A stretch of 39,189 nt of DNA from Candidatus Bilophila faecipullorum (GCA_944326695.1 CALVEZ010000033.1:1-39189); one strand, 5' to 3'. Counted from the first letter of the stretch, positions 1 through 6,677 are shown. Notes: generated by a model from the letters alone, not told the origin. Made by a program: numbers and translations.

Positions 1-1
1 T

Positions 2-72
2 GTTAGGGCGCTGCTGGTAACAGAGCCTTACAGGCGCATATGAAGAACCACCGGCTATGCCGGTGGGTTCCT
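2..72 (+). mobile_element. Possible IS200/IS605-like right end remnant
   Basis: A short open frame at 2-43 ends in TGA (41-43) and is followed at once by a perfect hairpin, AACCACCGGC-TAT-GCCGGTGG (about 47-67). A short transposase tail followed by a subterminal hairpin is the layout of IS200/IS605 family ends. The ERF reading frame downstream loses its homology at about this place, which suggests that the element cut into it. The transposase itself is outside the window, so the family call is an inference from the hairpin and layout only. It could instead be a simple terminator. Confidence 0.35.
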
Positions 73-73
73 T

Positions 74-610
74 TTCTCGAATGGTATCTGGCTCTGTCAG
101 TATCCGGTTCCTGCCGAACCAGGATATCTCGGGCTGGTCACCAAACTCACCCACGCGGAGTCAGGACAATGGCAGTCGAGCCTTGCGGTGGTTCCTCTGC
201 CCAAGGCCGATCCGCAGGGCGTGGGCATCAGCATGACCTATATGCGCAGGTATGCGCTTTCCGCCATGCTCGGCATCGTTACGGAGGAGGATACGGACGG
301 CGAGTTCGCTTCAGGCAAGCCCAACCGTCCTCAGAGCCAGAAAAACACCGTAGCCGCCCCACAGCGAGGCAAAACGAATCAGGATGATTCAGGACAAGCA
401 AAAAAGATTTCACCCGCCTCAAATCAAGCGTCAGACGGACTTTCAAAATTGCCTCATCTGGATGGAATTTCATACCAAATCGTACCGGCACAGGGTGGTC
501 GGGAGTGCATTCTTGCTACAGGAAACACGGAGGCGAAGAAGGAACAGCTCTCGGCGTTGGGGTTTCACTGGAACCCCCAACGAAAAATCTGGTGGAAGTA
601 TGCAACATAG
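74..610 (+). pseudogene. ERF-family ssDNA annealing protein, 5'-truncated
   Basis: The frame is open from about 44 to the TAA at 608 and has no good start; the first possible one (GTG at 188) lies inside the conserved domain. The translation from about 77 carries ERF signatures: NGIWLCQYPVPAEPG, LVTKLTHAESGQW, then PLPKADPQGVG and MTYMRRYALSAMLGIV, ending in an acidic TEEDTDGE stretch. ERF proteins anneal complementary single strands during phage or plasmid recombination. A low-complexity linker leads to a C-terminal segment ending LGFHWNPQRKIWWKYA. The N-terminal part of the domain is missing, and an IS200-like hairpin lies at the break. The exonuclease gene downstream is the expected partner. 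The gene is probably inactive unless translated from an upstream fusion. Confidence 0.72.
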
Positions 611-611
611 C

Positions 612-650
612 GGAAAGGGCCGTCCTTGATGGGGCGGCCCTTTCCATTTT
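612..650 (+). terminator. Rho-independent terminator after the ERF gene
   Basis: GGAAAGGGCCG (612-622) pairs perfectly with CGGCCCTTTCC (635-645) across a 12-nt loop and is followed by ATTTT. It lies just after the ERF stop. The T-run is short, so termination may be partial. Confidence 0.6.
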
Positions 651-674
651 GGCTCTTATCACAGGGGGAAACGA

Positions 675-1841
675 ATGGACGGAACGACCAGAAATACAGG
701 AGCGGAAGGGCTGCTTGAAATCCTCTGCCGCGGACTGGAACGCTACGCAAGGCAGCGAACGGCGATCCTCCTTGGCGACCGTTCCCGGTATGTCGGGCTA
801 TCGGATATCGCCAAGATGCTGGACTGCCCACGGGCGGCACTGGCTGCCAGGCTCTTCACTCCTGAACACAGAAACACTGCCGAAGCTCTCAAGCGCCGGA
901 TAACCTTTCACAGAGGTCATTGGTTCGAGACGGGTGTCCATCAAGCTCTCGTCGGATATGGCTTGTCTCCCCTGTCTCAGCTTGAAATCGAAATCATGTA
1001 CGGAGACGTCCCCATCAAGGCCCATCTGGACTTCACGCTCATCGCTACCCAACCCCAACCGACAGTACGAATTCTGGAAGTCAAATCCACCGCAAGGCTG
1101 CCGATAACTCCTTCTGAAAGCTACGCCATGCAGATCGGCGGTCAGACAGCATTGCTCAAAGCCTGCTGGAACCATCCGGTTTTCAACTTGGTACTGGACA
1201 CCGGAGAAGTCCTCCACCACAGGACATTCCCTGAAATCTGTAACGAATGCCTTGGGGTATCCCTTCCTGAAGCTTCAGCTTGTGACATTCAAGGGTGGGT
1301 TCTCTGTCTCTCCATGTGCGATGCCAAAGCCTTTGGCCCGTTTCTTCCTGAAGATACGGATGTTGCCCGGTGTCTGGATATGGCTTCTGATTTCTGGGAA
1401 ACCATGCATGATCTCAGGGAAAACAAAGTGAACCTGAATGCGGTTCCAACGGCGCAGGGGCTTGCTCCCCTGTGTCCGTCATGTTTCTGGAAGGAGGATT
1501 GCCCGCGTTTCAAAGGCTCCTCGCATCCAGAATGGGAGGCTGCGCTTGCCCAGTTTATGGATTTGAAAGCACAGAAAAAATCCCTTGAAGAGGAGATCGG
1601 CGAACTGGAATCCCGTTTGAAAGTCGCCTACCAGCTTTCCCATACGGTCAAAGGAGAATGGATCAACACAGGCAACCACACGTTCCGGGTGATCCCACAA
1701 AACGGGAGGGTAACGCTGGATCGAAAACGTCTGAATGAGGAACTCGAAACGCTGCTGGGAGAACAGGATGCCCGGACGCTTTTAGCTCGATGCGAGAAGC
1801 AGGGGGACCCCTTTGAGAGACTCTATGCCCTGTCCTTGTGA
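675..1841 (+). CDS. PD-(D/E)XK exonuclease with Cas4/AddB-like Fe-S cysteines
   Basis: This 388-residue protein has the RecB/Cas4 nuclease motif: D119 in AHLDFTL, then E135-V-K137 in ILEVKST, with a following Gln-rich helix (QIGGQTALL). One cysteine (C51) lies upstream of the nuclease core and three lie downstream as C267-x2-C270-x5-C276. That is the one-plus-three arrangement which binds a [4Fe-4S] cluster in Cas4 and AddB. A coiled coil covers about residues 290-325. The start follows a GGGGG ribosome site (about 665). Next to an ERF annealing protein, its likely role is to resect double-stranded ends for strand annealing. The domain call is firm; the substrate is inferred from context. Confidence 0.78.
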   Translation: MDGTTRNTGAEGLLEILCRGLERYARQRTAILLGDRSRYVGLSDIAKMLDCPRAALAARLFTPEHRNTAEALKRRITFHRGHWFETGVHQALVGYGLSPLSQLEIEIMYGDVPIKAHLDFTLIATQPQPTVRILEVKSTARLPITPSESYAMQIGGQTALLKACWNHPVFNLVLDTGEVLHHRTFPEICNECLGVSLPEASACDIQGWVLCLSMCDAKAFGPFLPEDTDVARCLDMASDFWETMHDLRENKVNLNAVPTAQGLAPLCPSCFWKEDCPRFKGSSHPEWEAALAQFMDLKAQKKSLEEEIGELESRLKVAYQLSHTVKGEWINTGNHTFRVIPQNGRVTLDRKRLNEELETLLGEQDARTLLARCEKQGDPFERLYALSL

Positions 1842-1858
1842 GTTGTTGCAAAAAAGGA

Positions 1859-1894
1859 TTGACAACTCGAACAGCATGTAGATATGTTTCTACA
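1859..1894 (+). promoter_or_regulatory. Promoter and palindromic operator of the toxin-antitoxin pair
   Basis: A consensus -35 TTGACA (1859-1864) is followed 18 bp later by TATGTT (1883-1888). The -10 is exactly the spacer of a perfect inverted repeat, TGTAGA (1877-1882) and TCTACA (1889-1894). An antitoxin dimer bound here would cover the -10, as in Phd/YefM autoregulation. The ribosome site AAAGGAGG begins at 1896. Confidence 0.65.
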
Positions 1895-1908
1895 AAAGGA
1901 GGTGTCCC

Positions 1909-2160
1909 ATGACCACCATGTCGAGCCGAGAGTTCAATCAGGATGCCGGAAAAGCCAAACGTCTGGCTATGCAAGGCCCTGTGTTTATTACAGACAGGGG
2001 ACGTTTGGCCCATGTGCTCCTTACTATAGAAGAGTATCAGAAAATCACAGCAACGCACCGCAATATGGCGGACATGTTAGGATGCCCAGAGAGTGCGGAG
2101 ATTGATTTTGAGCCGACCCCCTTACAGAAGACCTTATTTGCGAATGTGGATTTATCATGA
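1909..2160 (+). CDS. Phd/YefM-type antitoxin
   Basis: This 83-residue protein begins with the Phd/YefM pattern: SSREFNQDAGKAKRLA, then GPVFITDRGRLAHVLLTIEEYQKI. This N-terminal fold binds DNA and represses its own operon. The C-terminal tail (from about residue 55) would wrap around and block the toxin. The ATG at 1909 has a strong AAAGGAGG site; an ATG at 1918 is also possible. The stop overlaps the start of the PIN toxin by 4 bp, so the two are translationally coupled with antitoxin first. The pair sits between the exonuclease and the ATPase of the flanking cluster, perhaps to stabilise the element. Confidence 0.85.
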   Translation: MTTMSSREFNQDAGKAKRLAMQGPVFITDRGRLAHVLLTIEEYQKITATHRNMADMLGCPESAEIDFEPTPLQKTLFANVDLS

Positions 2161-2573
2161 TGTATCTTGTTGATACCAACGTTATTTCTGAATTGAGAAA
2201 GGCTCACAGGGCTGAACCGCGTGTCGTCGAATGGGCCAGAAATATAGAGCCTCAGTGCATGTATCTGTCCGTTATTTCCGTTTTGGAAATCCGAATGGGT
2301 ATTCTCTCCGTACAGCGCAGGGATTTGACTCAAGGCAATATTTTTCAGGAATGGTTTATAAAAAAGGTTATTCCCGCCTTCTCTGGAAGAATATTGAACG
2401 TGGACATGAATATTGCCATGCGTTGCGCGGAATTGCATGTCCCTGATCCTCGTTCAGATCGAGATGCGCTTATTGCTGCAACTGCGCTTACCCACAAAAT
2501 GTCTGTTGTAACCAGAAATTGTAAGGATTTTGAACCAATGGGAGTTCCCATCATTAATCCTTGGACTTGTTAA
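2157..2573 (+). CDS. VapC/FitB-like PIN-domain toxin ribonuclease
   Basis: This 138-residue PIN domain has the acidic residues in the expected places: D6 in YLVDTNVISEL, E44 in SVLEIRMG, D103 in SDRDALIAATA, and D124 in NCKDFEPMGV. PIN toxins of this family cut RNA with bound Mg2+ or Mn2+ and are held inactive by the antitoxin made just before them. The start overlaps the antitoxin stop (ATGATG at 2157; the second ATG could serve instead). The GC content is lower than in neighbouring genes, in keeping with a mobile toxin-antitoxin cassette. The fold is certain; the RNA target is not visible. Confidence 0.87.
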   Translation: MMYLVDTNVISELRKAHRAEPRVVEWARNIEPQCMYLSVISVLEIRMGILSVQRRDLTQGNIFQEWFIKKVIPAFSGRILNVDMNIAMRCAELHVPDPRSDRDALIAATALTHKMSVVTRNCKDFEPMGVPIINPWTC

Positions 2574-2606
2574 GAAAAAACAGCACACAGCATGAATCAT
2601 GGAAAC

Positions 2607-2646
2607 ATCCCGGTTTCTCTTTGGAGAGGCCGGGATTTTCTGTTTT
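2607..2646 (+). terminator. Terminator after the toxin gene
   Basis: ATCCCGG (2607-2613) pairs with CCGGGAT (2630-2636), with further pairing inside, followed by TTTCTGTTTTT. It separates the toxin-antitoxin cassette from the ATPase gene. Confidence 0.65.
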
Positions 2647-2671
2647 TAAACCTTTTGAAAGGAGCATTGTC

Positions 2672-3661
2672 ATGGAATCACAGACCATTCAGGAACTGGA
2701 AGCCCTCACGCCCGTCGAAATGGATGCCGGGCTTGTTTTCAGCGGTGTGCCGACTGGCAATATCATATGGGGATTCCAGAATCCTTGCCTGTATACCCCC
2801 GCCATTGACCCACATTACAGCTTTCATGAATCGGCACGAGATGCCGCCGTCTGGTTCATGAACAAACTTGATCCGCTTTACCTCTATGGCCCTACGGGTT
2901 CGGGAAAGACGAGTCTTATCAAGCAGCTTGCCGCACGCTTGAACTATCCGGTGCTTGAGGTGACGGGACATGCGCGTCTGGAGTTTGCGGACTTGTGCGG
3001 TCACATTTCCCTGCATAACGGAACCATGCGGTATGAATATGGCCCGTTGTCTTTGGCTATGCGTTATGGAGGTCTTTTCTTGATAAACGAAGTGGATTTG
3101 TTCTCACCAGAGGTTGCTGTGGGGCTCAACGGTGTTCTGGAAGGTGCGCCGTTGTGCCTGCCGGAGAACGGTGGGGAAGTCATTCATCCGCATGAAATGT
3201 TCCGTATCGCCTGCACGGGCAACACCAACGGAGGTGGAGACGATACGGGGCTCTATCAGGGAACAGGCAGAATGAATCTCGCGTGGCTTGATCGTTTCAT
3301 GCTGTGCGAGGTCAATTACCCGGATGCCGTGGTGGAAAAGGATTTGCTGGCGAAGCTCCATCCGGCCCTGCCTGAACATATCGCCGTCAAAATGGTGGAT
3401 TTCGCCAATGAAATCAGGAAGCAATTCATAGGCGCATCCGATGCCTACACGGATACCATTGAGGTGACGCTTTCCACGAGAACGCTGCTTCGTTGGGCGG
3501 ATTTGACCTTGCGTTTTCAGCCGTTGGCGCATCAGGGCATCCAGCCGTTGTCCTACGCGCTGGATAGGGCTTTGGGTTTTCGGGCGTCCCGGCCTACCCG
3601 TGCCATGCTGCATGAACTTCTTCAGCGGATGTTTCCGATGGATTGCCATCTGGGGGAGTAA
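2672..3661 (+). CDS. MoxR/CobS-like AAA+ ATPase
   Basis: This 329-residue protein has a Walker A GPTGSGKT (73-80), a Walker B-like GGLFLINEVD (133-142) and a sensor-1 region with CTGNTNGGG. The Asn in the Walker B motif and the SALGVxL-type insert region fit the CobS/CbbQ/MoxR branch, which remodels partner proteins that often carry a VWA domain. ATG 2672 is chosen because AAAGGAG lies just upstream; the frame is open from 2561, but that part contains the preceding terminator. It is the first gene of a run with a small unknown protein and a DUF3150 protein, a set also found in SXT/R391-type elements. The function there is not established. Confidence 0.75.
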   Translation: MESQTIQELEALTPVEMDAGLVFSGVPTGNIIWGFQNPCLYTPAIDPHYSFHESARDAAVWFMNKLDPLYLYGPTGSGKTSLIKQLAARLNYPVLEVTGHARLEFADLCGHISLHNGTMRYEYGPLSLAMRYGGLFLINEVDLFSPEVAVGLNGVLEGAPLCLPENGGEVIHPHEMFRIACTGNTNGGGDDTGLYQGTGRMNLAWLDRFMLCEVNYPDAVVEKDLLAKLHPALPEHIAVKMVDFANEIRKQFIGASDAYTDTIEVTLSTRTLLRWADLTLRFQPLAHQGIQPLSYALDRALGFRASRPTRAMLHELLQRMFPMDCHLGE

Positions 3662-3678
3662 AGAAGGCTCCGGCAATC

Positions 3679-3978
3679 ATGCTGGAGCAATGGCTCGCCT
3701 CAATCCTCGGGTATATGGAAGCCGATCCCGGCTATCTCGACACGCTTCCTCAGCTTCCGCAGGTTGTCCTAAAAAACGAGGCTTCTTCACGCTTCTGGCG
3801 TGGGGAAGCCTTTTCTCATGCCCTGGAGCTTCTCTGTGGACGTTCTGGAAGGAGAGGTCTGACCATACCTGCGGATGACTGCGTGGATGGGAATCCCGTC
3901 CGGGAACTGCTGGAACGCTCCCTCCAAAAACTCGCTGAAGGCTACCACCTTAAATCTCTAATACCTTTAATCAACTAA
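3679..3978 (+). CDS. Small unknown protein between the ATPase and DUF3150 genes
   Basis: A 99-residue frame begins 17 bp after the ATPase stop and ends 10 bp before the DUF3150 start, so it fits an operon. The sequence is mixed helical (LEQWLASILGYMEADPGYL near the N-terminus, VRELLERSLQKLAEGYHL near the C-terminus). I recognise no family. The ATG at 3679 has a weak GAAGG site; an earlier ATG at 3643 would overlap the ATPase. The context suggests an accessory factor of the ATPase. Confidence 0.55.
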   Translation: MLEQWLASILGYMEADPGYLDTLPQLPQVVLKNEASSRFWRGEAFSHALELLCGRSGRRGLTIPADDCVDGNPVRELLERSLQKLAEGYHLKSLIPLIN

Positions 3979-3988
3979 CGGAGTTATC

Positions 3989-4255
3989 ATGGATACCCCC
4001 ATTCTTTCCGACATCAAGGTTCTCGACAACCTTCTCGCCCTGAGTCTCAACGTCAATCTCTGGTCTGCCCGCAAGAAGATGGTGCTGGAAGACTTCGGCG
4101 GTGCGGAACTTCCTCCTGAAGATTTGGCCTCTCTGGGTTCCAAGCGTATCGCTGATCCCAATAGTCTCAAGGTGTTCTCCACTCTGAAGGCCCGTGCCTT
4201 CAACTTCCTTGACCGTCACGGCATCCGGTTCATGTCCGGCTGGGCACTGGGGTAG
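3989..4255 (+). pseudogene. DUF3150 gene, 3'-truncated by prophage insertion
   Basis: The 88-codon frame matches the N-terminus of DUF3150 proteins: LSLNVNLWSARKKM, LPPEDLASLGSKRI, then TLKARAFNFLDRHGIRFMSGWA. Family members are, as I recall, about 300 residues long, but here the frame ends in TAG after the codons for GWALG. The stop falls in the first bases of the Mu-like prophage left end, so the last residues are phage-derived. The rest of the gene should lie beyond the right end of the prophage, outside this window. The start has a GGAG site (3980). Confidence 0.72.
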
Positions 4256-4271
4256 CGATCAATTCGGGACA
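4252..4271 (+). repeat. Left-end repeat L1, putative transposase-binding site
   Basis: GTAGCGATCAATTCGGGACA lies directly at the putative prophage left end. It shares 14 of 20 bases with the 4345 copy and 15 of 20 with the 4398 copy. A related core, CAATTCGGGA, recurs at 4278-4287. MuA-family transposases bind such repeated end sites. Confidence 0.65.
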
Positions 4272-4344
4272 TGTGGGCAATTCGGGAAAAAGGTATATTG
4301 GCCTTCCATCACGGTATGTTAGGAAAAATTTTAAGGCGGAAAAT

Positions 4345-4364
4345 TTAGCGCGTCATTCGGTACA
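4345..4364 (+). repeat. Left-end repeat L2, putative transposase-binding site
   Basis: TTAGCGCGTCATTCGGTACA is in the same orientation as the terminal copy, 93 bp inside it. It shares the TAGCG block and the ATTCGG core. Confidence 0.6.
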
Positions 4365-4397
4365 GATTGATCGTTTTCGATCGTCAGTGGGGTATTT

Positions 4398-4417
4398 TTA
4401 GCGCGCAATTTGGGTCA
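4398..4417 (+). repeat. Left-end repeat L3, putative transposase-binding site
   Basis: TTAGCGCGCAATTTGGGTCA is a third direct copy, 53 bp after the second. Unequal spacing of three sites is usual for the left end of Mu-like phages. Confidence 0.6.
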
Positions 4418-4436
4418 GAATGCTCACGGAATAAAC

Positions 4437-4480
4437 GAAACGGGCGGTTCCTTCACTGGAGCTGCCCGTTTCTTGTTGGG
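4437..4480 (-). terminator. Terminator of the leftward repressor operon
   Basis: GAAACGGGC (4437-4445) pairs perfectly with GCCCGTTTC (4464-4472). On the minus strand the hairpin is followed by GTTTATT, so it probably ends the repressor transcript before the phage end sites. The 4481-4562 stretch next to it holds no gene that I can see. Confidence 0.5.
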
Positions 4481-4562
4481 TGTCGTAACATACACCAAAA
4501 CGTGTACAATCTCGCGGTCTCAATAGGCCGACGTAATATTGTAATGCTGTATATTTTTTGAA

Positions 4563-5126
4563 TTATTTTTTGCGGTTTAGCCCTGCGACATAACGATAGA
4601 CAGTTTCTAAATCTTCATCGGTAAGATGTGATAAATGTTGTGTCCCGAATTTTTTATCCATATAGGCAAGCCGCTTTTCATCAAAATCAGGGTTATGGCA
4701 GATCGCACGAATGCAAGCATATTTCTTATTCCTCCAGTTCGGGTCTTTTTTTCGGGCAGTTGCTGTAGAATTCAATCTCCCTCCCCACGACCGGAGATAT
4801 TTTACGGCCTTTTCATAATCTGTATATTTTATAGCTCTATATTTTGGGGCACCACAGTACCTATTTAATGCTATCCATATTGCTTGTATTGTTTTTGGAT
4901 TCTTTTTAGTCAATTGTTCCATTTCTGCAACATTGCGGACAAGCTCTTGTATTTTTGCCGCCTGTTCATTTGTAATATGTTCTTCACCCGGATTTATGAT
5001 ATATTCTTTTTTCTCTATAACTTTCTGGGTATGTATAATTGTATTTCCATTACCAATTGCAGACACATTACCATTGACAGTTATTGAAGATTCTCTAGAC
5101 TTTTCAATAGAATTTTTAATAAACAT
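4563..5126 (-). CDS. ORF6C-like protein in the repressor operon
   Basis: This 187-residue protein begins with a Gly/Asn-rich strand-forming segment (VNGNVSAIGNGNTIIHTQ). A helical region follows (NEQAAKIQELVRNVAEMEQL), then PKTIQAIWIALNRYCGAPKYRAIKYTDYEKAVKYLRSW, which resembles the ORF6C domain found at the C-terminus of phage antirepressors. The last third is basic, with two cysteines. It lies 39 bp after the repressor gene on the same strand, so the two are probably co-transcribed in the lysogen. It may modulate repression or be a lysogenic-conversion gene. The family match is from memory and moderate. Confidence 0.5.
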   Translation of the reverse strand: MFIKNSIEKSRESSITVNGNVSAIGNGNTIIHTQKVIEKKEYIINPGEEHITNEQAAKIQELVRNVAEMEQLTKKNPKTIQAIWIALNRYCGAPKYRAIKYTDYEKAVKYLRSWGGRLNSTATARKKDPNWRNKKYACIRAICHNPDFDEKRLAYMDKKFGTQHLSHLTDEDLETVYRYVAGLNRKK

Positions 5127-5165
5127 CTATTCAATGTCTTTGATATTTGCCATATATACCCTCCT

Positions 5166-5573
5166 TTAGTTAGCTGCTTTTATTATATTTAAAACTTTTT
5201 CTGTATTTATTTGTTTTTCATCTAATAAAAAATCATAAATTGCTGTAATCAGTTTTGCCTTGTTTTCGGGAAGCATAATTCTATTTGTTTCAGCAAGGCC
5301 CTGCTCAACAATTCTAATAGCTTCTGTAAGGCGTTTATCGTCAATAAAACCACTTGGCTGCTCATTACCACACATGGGGCCATGTCCAAAGAGAAGCCAA
5401 TATGGTGATATATTTAATTTTTTGCAAAATAGTGCTAAAAAATTAGCATCGGGTGTTTTTTCATCTCTCTCATACCGGCTTAAACTGTTTTGAGCTATCC
5501 CAATCTGGCTAGATAGACTCTGCTGAGTAATTTTCCCGCGAGCCTCTTTTATTCTTTTTCCTAATGTATTCAT
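5166..5573 (-). CDS. Prophage repressor, XRE-type HTH
   Basis: This 135-residue protein has an N-terminal XRE HTH: LGKRIKEARGKITQQSLSSQIGIAQNSLSRYERDEKTPDANFLALFCKKLNISPYWLLFG. This is the Cro/C1 pattern, followed by a helical segment (about residues 75-130) that could dimerise. It is transcribed leftward from the operator region shared with the rightward early genes, the position of the Mu c repressor. I see no C-terminal peptidase domain, so RecA-dependent self-cleavage is unlikely. The gene is AT-rich compared with the structural genes. The role follows from the HTH and the position. Confidence 0.8.
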   Translation of the reverse strand: MNTLGKRIKEARGKITQQSLSSQIGIAQNSLSRYERDEKTPDANFLALFCKKLNISPYWLLFGHGPMCGNEQPSGFIDDKRLTEAIRIVEQGLAETNRIMLPENKAKLITAIYDFLLDEKQINTEKVLNIIKAAN

Positions 5574-5575
5574 AA

Positions 5576-5690
5576 GGTGTTACGGTTTCTTATCGTATCT
5601 GTAACAGGTTCTGTAACACCCCACAAAGATCATATCAGATTGAAATTAAAGGATAATAACAAACTATCCATATTTTCATTCTGTAACAAC
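5576..5690. promoter_or_regulatory. Repeated operator motifs TTCTGTAACA between repressor and early genes
   Basis: TCTGTAACA occurs at 5598-5606 and TTCTGTAACA at 5609-5618 and 5679-5688. GGTGTTAC (5576-5583) is the exact inverse of GTAACACC (5613-5620). A possible leftward -10, TATGAT (minus strand, 5634-5629), would place the first copies just downstream of the repressor start point. These are probable binding sites of the repressor, the Ner-like protein, or both. Confidence 0.55.
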
Positions 5691-5697
5691 ATATCTG

Positions 5698-5727
5698 TTG
5701 ACTTTTTTATCCATATTTGGATAAAAA
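5698..5727 (+). promoter_or_regulatory. Putative rightward early promoter with overlapping palindrome
   Basis: TTGACT (5698-5703) is followed 18 bp later by TAAAAA (5722-5727). A perfect 10-bp inverted repeat, TTTTTATCCA (5704-5713) and TGGATAAAAA (5718-5727), fills the spacer and -10. Its half-site sequence TATCCATATTT also occurs at 5665-5675, 43 bp upstream, about four helical turns. The remaining leader to 5854 shows no gene. Confidence 0.5.
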
Positions 5728-5854
5728 GACCTCGGGGGCAGTTGAGAAAAAAGGTTGATAGCTCAATCTACCCGGCAACAGATTCAAAATCAACTTTTAG
5801 CTGTTGGCTTCACTACAAAACTAGGGCTAGACCGCGTAATGAGCTGGAGGAACT

Positions 5855-6136
5855 ATGAATTTTGCAACCAACGAGACTTTAATCAGAGCAAAAATAGGAG
5901 AACGGCGTTGCTTCTATTCTATGCGCATCCATGAGGCGTTGCGGCGCAATGGGCGGACGGCAACCGTGGTAGCCTATGAACTCAAGGTTTCTCTGTCTGC
6001 CGTCTCCGCAACCATCCTCGGAAAGAACCATAGCGCCCGTATACTGGACGCACTCCGGGCTGCGGGCGTGCCTGAAAAGTACCTATTTGACCCCCGGTAT
6101 CCTGAACGATGGGCGGAAAAGGAGACGGCGGCATGA
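5855..6136 (+). CDS. Ner-like HTH early regulator
   Basis: This 93-residue basic protein carries a HTH-like core: MRIHEALRRNGRTATVVAYELKVSLSAVSATILGKNHSARILDALRAAGVP. In Mu, Ner is the first rightward gene and shuts down both the early and repressor promoters. The position, size and HTH fit that role here. The start at 5855 has a good TGGAGGA site (5843); an internal ATG at 5921 would give a shorter HTH-only protein. The assignment is by position and fold, not by a recognised close match. Confidence 0.55.
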   Translation: MNFATNETLIRAKIGERRCFYSMRIHEALRRNGRTATVVAYELKVSLSAVSATILGKNHSARILDALRAAGVPEKYLFDPRYPERWAEKETAA

Positions 6137-6213
6137 CAGGGGGAATAGCGAATCTCAATAGATCCGTCTGTATGGTATCCGCCAAGACAAGGAATCAAAG
6201 TAAGGAGGAAAAT

Positions 6214-6549
6214 ATGACTACTCCCGATCTGTTGTTTGGCCCACCCCTGCCCCGGCGTCCTAGTCATATCTCATCCCCTTTCGGCCTCATGTATGTCCAC
6301 GCTAGCCGCGTTCAGGCTTTTTTGACCAGCGCCAGCGAGGAATTGAAGGCCTATTTCGGGGATTATAATTATATGATTCTTGAAAATCCCCGCGCACCTC
6401 GCCGTTACAAGTACGAAATCCACGCCGTCTATATGCTGCACAGCGAATATTGCTCTTTTGTGGATGGCCGGGGCCGTACTCCCTCTGAAGCCTTGCTCTC
6501 CGTCAATCAGATGCGGAACTTCATGCGCAAGATCGGCATGTCGGTATAG
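6214..6549 (+). CDS. Early protein of unknown function
   Basis: A 111-residue protein from an ATG with an almost perfect TAAGGAGG site (6201). The frame is open further upstream, but that part lacks a ribosome site and overlaps the previous gene. The N-terminus is Pro-rich (LFGPPLPRRPSHISSP), followed by a compact region with several aromatics (YFGDYNYMILENPRAPRRYKYEIHAVYML). I recognise no family. It lies between the Ner-like and transposase genes. Confidence 0.65.
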   Translation: MTTPDLLFGPPLPRRPSHISSPFGLMYVHASRVQAFLTSASEELKAYFGDYNYMILENPRAPRRYKYEIHAVYMLHSEYCSFVDGRGRTPSEALLSVNQMRNFMRKIGMSV

Positions 6550-6558
6550 TTGCTTTCC

Positions 6559-6677
6559 TACCCGCGGACAGCCCGGAAAAGGCAGGCCGCGGGTAAGAAA
6601 TCTCAACATTTCCGTCTTTTCGGCATTCCCGGACGGTCCGGGAGTTAGATGGTTGATTCTGATGTGCCCCATCTAAC
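6559..6677. repeat. Three consecutive inverted repeats before the transposase gene
   Basis: Perfect pairs are TACCCGCGG (6559-6567) with CCGCGGGTA (6587-6595); CCCGGAC (6628-6634) with GTCCGGG (6636-6642); and GTTAGATGG (6644-6652) with CCATCTAAC (6669-6677). None is followed by a T-run. They fill most of the non-coding part of the 317-bp gap between the preceding gene and the transposase gene; the rest holds only a broken small frame. Confidence 0.65.

Noticed and set aside
2561..2671. N-terminal extension of the AAA+ ATPase from ATG 2561
   Set aside because: It would be translated through the terminator hairpin at 2607-2646, and the ATG at 2672 has a strong ribosome site.
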